Part shown: positions 41,440 through 52,653 of the stretch, piece by piece
Numbering within the stretch: position 1 is the stretch's first letter
Layout of the letters: the number at the start of each line of letters is the position of its first letter
Assembly: GCA_947095585.1 (NCBI GenBank)
Contig: OX352761.1
Location: 55,846,432 to 55,910,431 of the forward strand
Source: Nephrocerus scutellatus
Lineage: Eukaryota > Arthropoda > Insecta > Diptera > Pipunculidae
Reading direction: 5' to 3'
DNA: 64,000 bases
The notes under the pieces: model-generated
What the model saw: only the letters and a program-made list of their open reading frames with translations
The model's database searches: none
Told to the model about the DNA's origin: nothing
Made by a program: the position numbers and the translations under genes

Positions 41440-44400
41440 TCTATATATATAAAAGTGAAACATTGTATGTGTGTATGTCCGGTATAGACTGCCAAACCCT
41501 TCAACCGATCTCGTTCTAACTTTGCATATGGGTTTTCTACCATAAAAGGCACTTAATAGGCATATTTTGAAAGTGGTCAGACTCTTGGTTCAAGGGGTCA
41601 CCATACGAATTTTTTTTATTTTTACAAATTGCATGTTTTTATGAACCAATCGCGTTCAAACTTTGCGTAGGAGTTTTATACCATAATGGGCACTAAATAG
41701 GCATATTTTGAAAGTGGTCAGACTCCTAGGTCAAGGGGTCACCATACGAATTTTTTTTATTGGTTTTACAAATTGCATGTTTTAATGAATCAATCGCGTT
41801 CAAACTTTGCATAGGGGTTTTATACCATAATGAACACATAATAGGCATATTTTGAAAGTGGTCAGACTCCTGAGTCGTAGGGTCTCCATAAGAATTTTTT
41901 TTATTGTTTCTACAAATCGCATTTATGAACCAATCGCGTTCAAACTTATTCTATAGTTATCTGGGCAGGTGAGGTGGTCAGTTGGTGGGTTGGTCAGTTG
42001 GTGCGAGTTCAGTGGGTGGGTTGGTCTGTGAGTGGGTGGTCATATGAGGTCAGAGGTCCGTGGGCTGGGGGTCAGTGGGATGGGGCAGCTGGGAAACGCC
42101 GGAGACGATGGGTGGGTAATGAAGCCACGGCAACGCCGGGCACTTCAGCTAGTCTATATATATAAAAGTGAAACTTTGTATGTGTGTATGTCCGATATAG
42201 ACTGCCAAACCCTTCAACCGATCTCGTTCTAACTTTGCATATGGGTTTTCTACCATAAAAGGCACTTAATAGGCATATTTTGAAAGTGGTCAGACTCTTG
42301 GTTCAAGGGGTCACCATACGAATTTTTTGTATTGTTTTTACAAATTGCATGTTTTTATGAATCGATTGCGTTAGAACTTTGCGTAACGTTTTTATACCAT
42401 AATGGGCACTAAATAGGCATATTTTGAAAGTGGTCAGACTTCTGAGTCGTAGGGTCTCCATAAGAATTTTTTTTATTGTTTCTACAAATCGCATGTGTTT
42501 ATGAACCAATCGCGTTCAAACTTATTCTATAGTTATCTGGGCAGGTGAGGTGGTCAGTTGGTGGGTTGGTCAGTTGGTGCGAGTTCAGTGGGTTGGTTGG
42601 CCTGTGAGTGGGTGGTCATATGAGGTCAGAGGTCCGTGGGCTGGGGGTCAGATGGTGGTGGGTCAGTGGGCGGGAGGTCAGTGGGCGGGTGAACTTGGTG
42701 GGGGTCAGTGGGATGGGGCAGCTGGGAAACGCCGGAGACGATGGGTGGGTAATGAAACCACGAGCAACGCCGGGCACTTCAGCTAGTCTATATATATAAA
42801 AGTGAAACATTGTATGTGTGTATGTCCGGTATAGACTGCCGAACCCTTCAACCGATCGCGTTCTAACTTTGCATATGGGTTTTCTACCATAAAAGGCACT
42901 TAATAGGCATATTTTGAAAGTGGTCAGACTCTTGGTTCAAGGGGTCACCATACGAATTTTTTTTATTTTTACAAATTGCATGTTTTTATGAACCAATCGC
43001 ATTCAAACTTTGCGTAGGAGTTTTATACCATAATGGGCACTAAATAGGCATATTTTGAAAGTGGTCAGACTCCTAGGTCAAGGGGTCACCATACGAATTT
43101 TTTTTATTGGTTTTACAAATTGCATGTTTTAATGAATCAATCGCGTTCAAACTTTGCATAGGGGTTTTATACCATAATGAACACATAATAGGCATATTTT
43201 GAAAGTGGTCAGACTCCTGAGTCAAAGGGTCTCCATAAGATTTTTTTATTGTTTCTACAAATTGCATGTTATTATGAACCAATCGCGTTAGAACTTTGCG
43301 TAACGTTTTTATACCATAATGGGCACTAAATAGGCATATTTTGAAAGTGGTCAGACTCCTGAGTCGTAGGGTCTCCATAAGAATTTTTTTTATTGTTTCT
43401 ACAAATCGCATTTATGAACCAATCGCGTTCAAACTTATTCTATAGTTATCTGGGCAGGTGAGGTGGTCAGTTGGTGGGTTGGTCAGTTGGTGCGAGTTCA
43501 GTGGGTGGGTTGGTCTGTGAGTGGGTGGTCATATGAGGTCAGAGGTCCGTGGGCTGGGGGTCAGATGGTGGTGGGTCAGTGGGCGGGAGGTCAGTGGGCG
43601 GGTGAACTTGGTGGGGGTCAGTGGGATGGGGCAGCTGGGAAACGCCGGAGACGATGGGTGGGTAATGAAACCACGAGCAACGCCGGGCACTTCAGCTAGT
43701 CTATATATATAAAAGTGAAACATTGTATGTGTGTATGTCCGGTATAGACTGCCGAACCCTTCAACCGATCGCGTTCTAACTTTGCATATGGGTTTTCTAC
43801 CATAAAAGGCACTTAATAGGCATATTTTGAAAGTGGTCAGACTCTTGGTTCAAGGGGTCACCATACGAATTTTTTTTATTTTTACAAATTGCATGTTTTT
43901 ATGAACCAATCGAGTTCAAACTTTGCGTAGGAGTTTTATACCATAATGGGCACTAAATAGGCATATTTTGAAAGTGGTCAGACTCCTAGGTCAAGGGGTC
44001 ACCATACGAATTTTTTTTATTGGTTTTACAAATTGCATGTTTTAATGAATCAATCGCGTTCAAACTTTGCATAGGGGTTTTATACCATAATGAACACATA
44101 ATAGGCATATTTTGAAAGTGGTCAGACTCCTGAGTCAAAGGGTCTCCATAAGATTTTTTTATTGTTTCTACAAATTGCATGTTATTATGAACCAATCGCG
44201 TTAGAACTTTGCGTAACGTTTTTATACCATAATGGGCACTAAATAGGCATATTTTGAAAGTGGTCAGACTCCTGAGTCGTAGGGTCTCCATAAGAATTTT
44301 TTTTATTGTTTCTACAAATCGCATTTATGAACCAATCGCGTTCAAACTTATTCTATAGTTATCTGGGCAGGTGAGGTGGTCAGTTGGTGGGTTGGTCAGT

Positions 44401-47400
44401 TGGTGCGAGTTCAGTGGGTTGGTTGGCCTGTGAGTGGGTGGTCATATGAGGTCAGAGGTCCGTGGGCTGGGGGTCAGATGGTGGTGGGTCAGTGGGCGGG
44501 AGGTCAGTGGGCGGGTGAACTTGGTGGGGGTCAGTGGGATGGGGCAGCTGGGAAACGCCGGAGACGATGGGTGGGTAATGAAACCACGAGCAACGCCGGG
44601 CACTTCAGCTAGTCTATATATATAAAAGTGAAACATTGTATGTGTGTATGTCCGGTATAGACTGCCGAACCCTTCAACCGATCGCGTTCTAACTTTGCAT
44701 ATGGGTTTTCTACCATAAAAGGCACTTAATAGGCATATTTTGAAAGTGGTCAGACTCTTGGTTCAAGGGGTCACCATACGAATTTTTTTTATTTTTACAA
44801 ATTGCATGTTTTTATGAACCAATCGCATTCAAACTTTGCGTAGGAGTTTTATACCATAATGGGCACTAAATAGGCATATTTTGAAAGTGGTCAGACTCCT
44901 AGGTCAAGGGGTCACCATACGAATTTTTTTTATTGGTTTTACAAATTGCATGTTTTAATGAATCAATCGCGTTCAAACTTTGCATAGGGGTTTTATACCA
45001 TAATGAACACATAATAGGCATATTTTGAAAGTGGTCAGACTCCTGAGTCAAAGGGTCTCCATAAGATTTTTTTATTGTTTCTACAAATTGCATGTTATTA
45101 TGAACCAATCGCGTTAGAACTTTGCGTAACGTTTTTATACCATAATGGGCACTAAATAGGCATATTTTGAAAGTGGTCAGACTCCTGAGTCGTAGGGTCT
45201 CCATAAGAATTTTTTTTATTGTTTCTACAAATCGCATTTATGAACCAATCGCGTTCAAACTTATTCTATAGTTATCTGGGCAGGTGAGGTGGTCAGTTGG
45301 TGGGTTGGTCAGTTGGTGCGAGTTCAGTGGGTGGGTTGGTCTGTGAGTGGGTGGTCATATGAGGTCAGAGGTCCGTGGGCTGGGGGTCAGATGGTGGTGG
45401 GTCAGTGGGCGGGAGGTCAGTGGGCGGGTGAACTTGGTGGGGGTCAGTGGGATGGGGCAGCTGGGAAACGCCGGAGACGATGGGTGGGTAATGAAACCAC
45501 GAGCAACGCCGGGCACTTCAGCTAGTCTATATATATAAAAGTGAAACATTGTATGTGTGTATGTCCGGTATAGACTGCCGAACCCTTCAACCGATCGCGT
45601 TCTAACTTTGCATATGGGTTTTCTACCATAAAAGGCACTTAATAGGCATATTTTGAAAGTGGTCAGACTCTTGGTTCAAGGGGTCACCATACGAATTTTT
45701 TTTATTTTTACAAATTGCATGTTTTTATGAACCAATCGAGTTCAAACTTTGCGTAGGAGTTTTATACCATAATGGGCACTAAATAGGCATATTTTGAAAG
45801 TGGTCAGACTCCTAGGTCAAGGGGTCACCATACGAATTTTTTTTATTGGTTTTACAAATTGCATGTTTTAATGAATCAATCGCGTTCAAACTTTGCATAG
45901 GGGTTTTATACCATAATGAACACATAATAGGCATATTTTGAAAGTGGTCAGACTCCTGAGTCAAAGGGTCTCCATAAGATTTTTTTATTGTTTCTACAAA
46001 TTGCATGTTATTATGAACCAATCGCGTTAGAACTTTGCGTAACGTTTTTATACCATAATGGGCACTAAATAGGCATATTTTGAAAGTGGTCAGACTCCTG
46101 AGTCGTAGGGTCTCCATAAGAATTTTTTTTATTGTTTCTACAAATCGCATTTATGAACCAATCGCGTTCAAACTTATTCTATAGTTATCTGGGCAGGTGA
46201 GGTGGTCAGTTGGTGGGTTGGTCAGTTGGTGCGAGTTCAGTGGGTTGGTTGGCCTGTGAGTGGGTGGTCATATGAGGTCAGAGGTCCGTGGGCTGGGGGT
46301 CAGATGGTGGTGGGTCAGTGGGCGGGAGGTCAGTGGGCGGGTGAACTTGGTGGGGGTCAGTGGGATGGGGCAGCTGGGAAACGCCGGAGACGATGGGTGG
46401 GTAATGAAACCACGAGCAACGCCGGGCACTTCAGCTAGTCTATATATATAAAAGTGAAACATTGTATGTGTGTATGTCCGGTATAGACTGCCGAACCCTT
46501 CAACCGATCGCGTTCTAACTTTGCATATGGGTTTTCTACCATAAAAGGCACTTAATAGGCATATTTTGAAAGTGGTCAGACTCTTGGTTCAAGGGGTCAC
46601 CATACGAATTTTTTTTATTTTTACAAATTGCATGTTTTTAAGAACCAATCGCATTCAAACTTTGCGTAGGAGTTTTATACCATAATGGGCACTAAATAGG
46701 CATATTTTGAAAGTGGTCAGACTCCTAGGTCAAGGGGTCACCATACGAATTTTTTTTATTGGTTTTACAAATTGCATGTTTTAATGAATCAATCGCGTTC
46801 AAACTTTGCATAGGGGTTTTATACCATAATGAACACATAATAGGCATATTTTGAAAGTGGTCAGACTCCTGAGTCAAAGGGTCTCCATAAGATTTTTTTA
46901 TTGTTTCTACAAATTGCATGTTATTATGAACCAATCGCGTTAGAACTTTGCGTAACGTTTTTATACCATAATGGGCACTAAATAGGCATATTTTGAAAGT
47001 GGTCAGACTCCTGAGTCGTAGGGTCTCCATAAGAATTTTTTTTATTGTTTCTACAAATCGCATTTATGAACCAATCGCGTTCAAACTTATTCTATAGTTA
47101 TCTGGGCAGGTGAGGTGGTCAGTTGGTGGGTTGGTCAGTTGGTGCGAGTTCAGTGGGTGGGTTGGTCTGTGAGTGGGTGGTCATATGAGGTCAGAGGTCC
47201 GTGGGCTGGGGGTCAGATGGTGGTGGGTCAGTGGGCGGGAGGTCAGTGGGCGGGTGAACTTGGTGGGGGTCAGTGGGATGGGGCAGCTGGGAAACGCCGG
47301 AGACGATGGGTGGGTAATGAAACCACGAGCAACGCCGGGCACTTCAGCTAGTCTATATATATAAAAGTGAAACATTGTATGTGTGTATGTCCGGTATAGA

Positions 47401-48840
47401 CTGCCGAACCCTTCAACCGATCGCGTTCTAACTTTGCATATGGGTTTTCTACCATAAAAGGCACTTAATAGGCATATTTTGAAAGTGGTCAGACTCTTGG
47501 TTCAAGGGGTCACCATACGAATTTTTTTTATTTTTACAAATTGCATGTTTTTATGAACCAATCGAGTTCAAACTTTGCGTAGGAGTTTTATACCATAATG
47601 GGCACTAAATAGGCATATTTTGAAAGTGGTCAGACTCCTAGGTCAAGGGGTCACCATACGAATTTTTTTTATTGGTTTTACAAATTGCATGTTTTAATGA
47701 ATCAATCGCGTTCAAACTTTGCATAGGGGTTTTATACCATAATGAACACATAATAGGCATATTTTGAAAGTGGTCAGACTCCTGAGTCAAAGGGTCTCCA
47801 TAAGATTTTTTTATTGTTTCTACAAATTGCATGTTATTATGAACCAATCGCGTTAGAACTTTGCGTAACGTTTTTATACCATAATGGGCACTAAATAGGC
47901 ATATTTTGAAAGTGGTCAGACTCCTGAGTCGTAGGGTCTCCATAAGAATTTTTTTTATTGTTTCTACAAATCGCATTTATGAACCAATCGCGTTCAAACT
48001 TATTCTATAGTTATCTGGGCAGGTGAGGTGGTCAGTTGGTGGGTTGGTCAGTTGGTGCGAGTTCAGTGGGTGGGTTGGTCTGTGAGTGGGTGGTCATATG
48101 AGGTCAGAGGTCCGTGGGCTGGGGGTCAGTGGGATGGGGCAGCTGGGAAACGCCGGAGACGATGGGTGGGTAATGAAGCCACGGCAACGCCGGGCACTTC
48201 AGCTAGTCTATATATATAAAAGTGAAACTTTGTATGTGTGTATGTCCGATATAGACTGCCAAACCCTTCAACCGATCTCGTTCTAACTTTGCATATGGGT
48301 TTGCTACCATAAAAGGCACTTAATAGGCATATTTTGAAAGTGGTCAGACTCTTGGTTCAAGGGGTCACCATACGAATTTTTTGTATTGTTTTTACAAATT
48401 GCATGTTTTTATGAATCGATTGCGTTAGAACTTTGCGTAACGTTTTTATACCATAATGGGCACTAAATAGGCATATTTTGAAAGTGGTCAGACTTCTGAG
48501 TCGTAGGGTCTCCATAAGAATTTTTTTTATTGTTTCTACAAATCGCATGTGTTTATGAACCAATCGCGTTCAAACTTATTCTATAGTTATCTGGGCAGGT
48601 GAGGTGGTCAGTTGGTGGATTGGTCAGTTGGTGCGAGTTCAGTGGGTTGGTTGGCCTGTGAGTGGGTGGTCATATGAGGTCAGAGGTCCGTGGGCTGGGG
48701 GTCAGATGGTGGTGGGTCAGTGGGCGGGAGGTCAGTGGGCGGGTGAACTTGGTGGGGGTCAGTGGGATGGGGCAGCTGGGAAACGCCGGAGACGATGGGT
48801 GGGTAATGAAACCACGAGCAACGCCGGGCACTTCAGCTAG
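41440..48840 (+). repeat. 7,401-bp block, second copy
   Basis: This is the second copy of units 2-10. By eye it differs from the first copy at very few positions (for example 'ggtggattggtc' at 48,615 versus 'ggtgggttggtc'). Such closeness means recent duplication, strong homogenisation, or an assembly artefact. Confidence 0.85.
42787..47351 (+). repeat. Alternating 913-bp Helitron units, second set
   Basis: The five units repeat the A/B alternation of the first set in the same phase, as expected if the whole 7.4-kb block was copied after the dimers had spread. Confidence 0.85.
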
Positions 48841-50289
48841 TCTATATATATAAAAGTGAAACATTGTATGTGTGTATGTCCGGTATAGACTGCCGAACCC
48901 TTCAACCGATCGCGTTCTAACTTTGCATATGGGTTTTCTACCATAAAAGGCACTTAATAGGCATATTTTGAAAGTGGTCAGACTCTTGGTTCAAGGGGTC
49001 ACCATACGAATTTTTTTTATTGTTTTTACAAATTGCATGTTTTTATGAACCAATCGCGTTCAAACTTTGCGTAGGAGTTTTATACCATAATGGGCACTAA
49101 ATAGGCATATTTTGAAAGTGGTCAGACTCTTGGTTCAAGGGGTCACCATACGAATTTTTTTTTATTGTTTTTACAAATTGCATGTTTTAATGAATCAATC
49201 GCGTTCAAACTTTGCATAGGGGTTTTATACCATAATGAACACATAATAGGCATATTTTGAAAGTGGTCAGACTCCTGAGTCAAAGGGTCTCCATAAGAAT
49301 TTTTTTTATTGTTTCTACAAATTGCATGTTATTATGATGGGTGGGTTGGTCTGTGAGTGGGTGGTCATATGAGGTCAGAGGTCCGTGGGCTGGGGGTCAG
49401 TGGGATGGGGCAGCTGGGAAACGCCGGAGACGATGGGTGGGTAATGAAGCCACGAGCAACGCCGGGCACTTCAGCTAGTCTATATATATAAAAGTGAAAC
49501 TTTGTATGTGTGTATGTCCGGTATAGACTGCCAAACCCTTCAACCGATCGCGTTCTAACTTTGCATATGGGTTTTCTACCATAAAAGGCACTTAATAGGC
49601 ATATTTTGAAAGTGGTCAGACTCTTGGTTCAAGGGGTCACCATACGATTTTTTTTTATTGTTTTTACAAATTGCATGTTTTTATGAACCAATCGCATTCA
49701 AACTTTGCGTAGGAGTTTTATACCATAATGGGCACTAAATAGGCATATTTTGAAAGTGGTCAGACTCCTAGGTCAAGGGGTCACCACACGAATTTTTGTT
49801 ATTGTTTTTACAAATTGCATGTTTTAATTAATCAATCGCGTTCAAACTTTGCATAGGGGTTTTATACCATAATGAACACATAATAGGCATATTTTGAAAG
49901 TGGTCAGACTCCTGAGTCAAAGGGTCTCCATAAGAATTTTTTTTATTGTTTCTACAAATCGCATGTGTTTATGAACCAATCGCGTTCAAACTTATTCTAT
50001 AGTTATCTGGGCAGGTGAGGTGGTTGGTGGGTTGGTGGGTTGGTCAGTTGGTGCGAGTTCAGTGGGTGGGGTGGTCTGTGAGTGGGTGGTCATATGAGGT
50101 CAGAGGTCCGTGGGCTGGGGGTCAGATGGTGGTGGGTCAATGGGCGGGGGTCAGTGGGCGGAAGTTCAGTGGGTGTTGTGTCAGTGGGCGGGTGAACTTG
50201 GTGGGGGTCAGTGGGATGGGGCAGCTGGGAAACGCCGGAGACGATGGGTGGGTAATAAAGCCACGAGCAACGCCGCGCACTTCAGCTAG

Positions 50290-50760
50290 TAACATAAATA
50301 AAATACATAATAAAAAGAGATTAAAGATCTATAATTTAGCCATTAAAATAATATATTATTATAAACTACGGTATAGCGATTAAAGGGTTGGGGCTTTGAG
50401 ACACCCATCCTCTAAAAGCTCTTATTGGGGAGACCTCGAAAATCGCCATCTTGTTTCAATTTTCAATTTTTTTGAGTTTTTTTTTGAAAAATTAATCTTT
50501 TCCACTGGTTTGAAGGAAGTTTGGTCTTTTAAAAAAGGCGTTTTTGAAAATTATGGACACAGTGCGCTCAATTAAATTATATTTAGATATGAGTTTTTCC
50601 TTTTAAAAGGCTGCATCATGGTATATCATGTATTTATGTATGAAAAATCTCAATCATATGATATATGACTCAATTATGATATGAAATACCACATGAACTA
50701 AATACAACTTGATCAATCTTCCGTTAAAACTAGGACACGCCCATAAAAATAGTACGACTG
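50290..50760 (+). repeat. Array flank and left part of dispersed repeat B
   Basis: 50,290-50,520 is unassigned. From ~50,520 the sequence resembles repeat B at 57.06-57.17 kb ('actcaatta', 'acttgatcaa.cttc', 'cacgcccataa', 'agtacg.ctgtgta'). It breaks off at 50,760 and resumes at 56,856 with 'ctgtgtagaactaatttt'. Confidence 0.55.
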
Positions 50761-51037
50761 TGTAACGAAGTTTTCTACGGCCGGGGTAAGCTCAGTAGTC
50801 GTCCAGGCTTCGTAACAGAATAATAAGAAACACTTTTGTTTTGGGGCTTTTTCTGGTTTATTACTTTATAAATATAACACTTATTCTAATCAATTTACAA
50901 TCTACTTTTGTTAGTTACCACCTTTTATGACATGTGAGTCTTCGGGTTGGCGCAGCGTGCGTCCCGCGAGCCGATTTACGTAGTGGGAATAGGATGGAGG
51001 GGACAAGACTACCTACGTTTCTCTTAACGTGTACTTT

Positions 51038-51330
51038 TGAAACCAGAGAATCCCTAACCGTGGGTCGGGGGAAATTCTTGGCTATATAATTTACTTGACT
51101 GTGTCTAAACCAATGTTCTGTTTGAGAGGCTTCACCCCTACCCCTGAACAGAAATGTTTGAAACCAGAGAATCCCTTACCGTGGTCGGAGGAAATTCTCG
51201 GCTATATAATTGTCTAAACCAATCTTCTTTTGGAGAGGCTTCACCTCTACCACTGAAGAGAAATATTTTGAAACCAGAGAATCCCTTACCGTGGGTCGGG
51301 GGAAATTCTCGGCTTTATAAGCTACCTAAG
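51038..51330 (-). repeat. Three ~115-bp tandem repeats in the solo LTR
   Basis: Copies begin near 51,039, 51,157 and 51,270 with 'gaaaccagagaatccc' and 'gggggaaattctcggct'. They lie downstream of the predicted LTR start site, on the R/U5 side. A good splice donor on the minus strand (CCCG|GTAAGTCAC, ~51,386) precedes them. Confidence 0.6.
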
Positions 51331-51697
51331 CTGTAAATCAATCAACCAATGAAGGACACACGAAACAAAGAGGATAGAGTGACTTACCGGGCTGCACACT
51401 GCGCTGGTTGCGGAACGACTGACCGCTGACTTTTTTAGATTAAGATATTTTATTAAACATTCACATATTATACAATTTTGACTTAAAAACTTAACTTATA
51501 ACTGTTATTATTAAGTGTCGGCTTAACAATAGGCGCCCGACGTATTTATATTGTCTTTTTTTGTATTGCTTATTATTAAACAATATTTTTTACTACTTAA
51601 TCTACTACATGTTTATTTTTAAAGCAATTTAATTTTAAACGATAAATTTTAAAATAAAATAAAAATAATATTAAAGGGGGTATAAACACGGCGATCT

Positions 51698-52650
51698 TCA
51701 GCCTCTGTAATGTTGATTGCTGGCCTTCTCGTAGAAGGAGACGTCTTGATTATTAAAGATGTCGTCAAATCTAGCATCTGTGAATCCTCTGATGTTTATA
51801 TAGCGGTGGCTTGGCTCGATTTCTTCGATTCTCAGTCCTTGCACCTCCCGACTTGGATGTGTTTCCAACACATCAACGAATTTCTTTGCCATTCGGAACA
51901 AGTGGTCGGTTATGGGCAGCAGACCTGCCGCGTCGTAAAGCCTTGCACTCGAGACAAACTTATAGCTGTTTGGCACCCTCCAGAGTCCTGTACCGATCCT
52001 AAGTACCTTCCTTTCAAATAGGGAGATCTTCTTCATCGTTGTTGGTGAGACGGTGAACCATATGGGATAGCCATAGGTTATCACTGGCCTGATGAGCTGC
52101 TTGTAGATGAGCAGCCTGGTGTTGTTTGACAGTCCGTTTCGCCTTCGTAGAAGCGGGTGCACCAAATGAAGGGCGTAATGAGCCTTTTTCAACGTTTTAT
52201 CGATGTGGGCATTAAACTTGAGCCTCTCGATGAAGTTTATTCTCAGGTACTTCGTCTCTGATTGGGTTTTTATAACTGTGTTGTCTGGAAGGGTGATTTT
52301 TAATCCTCTGCACCGGATCACAAAATTTTTTCTCCCTGTTCTTGTCCCTGGCACTCGGAAGCAGATGAGTTCCGTTTTGTTTGTGACGTAAGTCTTTCAG
52401 GGAGTCATCCCTTGGCAATAAGTCTCTTTATAAAAAAAACTTGAGGTAGTAGTCCCAAAGATTTCGGAGGTGTTCCTCCACTCTTCGGGCAGCTATCTCA
52501 GGGGAGAGAGAAACGGCATACGTGATAGAGTCATCCGCGTAAAGCATGCTGCTTGTTCCGGCTATATTGGTGGGTTGATCCGCCGTGTAGATGTTGAAAA
52601 GGACAGGCCAAAAATCTGTACAAAAAAAACCCTGTGAAAGAGAAAATTTT
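51698..52650 (-). pseudogene. Jockey-like ORF2, C-terminal RT (broken)
   Basis: After the frameshift the sequence lacks the GVPQGS motif because of an internal deletion at ~52,615. It continues PVLFNIYTADQP, SMLYADDSITYAVS (catalytic Asp pair, ~52,545) and LRNLWDYYLK, then the inserted CR1 tail. From 52,354 another open frame runs through GYPIWFTVSPTTMKKISLF to the stop at 51,698. This last part matches the truncated insertion at 26.1 kb almost residue for residue. Confidence 0.75.
52383..52440 (+). mobile_element. Minute 5'-truncated CR1-like 3' tail
   Basis: 'gtgacgtaagtctttcaggg' followed by 'agtcatcccttggcaataag' and an A-run matches the last ~50 bases of the CR1-like 3' UTR at 4,255-4,310. 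It sits inside the Jockey RT in the opposite orientation. It is the shortest recognisable member of the family and marks the youngest event in this nest. Confidence 0.75.
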
Positions 52651-52653
52651 TAA

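Larger units (their letters stand above)
33274..50289 (+). mobile_element. Tandem array of 21 non-autonomous Helitron units (17,016 bp)
   Basis: Each unit starts TCTATATATATAAAAGTGAA and ends ACGCCGGGCACTTCAGCTAG, the TC...CTAG borders of Helitrons with a GC-rich stem just before CTAG. Units join directly (CTAG|TC) with no spacer. The array is bordered by A at 33,273 and T at 50,290, the usual Helitron A^T target. Unit starts: 33274, 34039, 34752, 35386, 36299, 37212, 38125, 39038, 39951, 40806, 41440, 42153, 42787, 43700, 44613, 45526, 46439, 47352, 48207, 48841, 49489. Lengths are 765, 713, 634, five of 913, 855, 634, 713, 634, five of 913, 855, 634, 648 and 801. No Rep/helicase gene is present, so the units depended on an outside source. 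Short open frames inside are repeat artefacts. Confidence 0.9.

Noticed and set aside
33274..50289. Many repeated open frames of 60-122 codons on both strands of the Helitron array (for example Trp/Val/Gly-rich and Pro/Thr-rich peptides).
   Set aside because: They recur only because the DNA recurs, occur in overlapping frames on both strands, have no motif and change with subrepeat number. No sign of protein selection.
33274..50289. CRISPR-like array.
   Set aside because: Repeat units are 0.6-0.9 kb and contain no short repeat/unique spacer pattern; the genome is eukaryotic.
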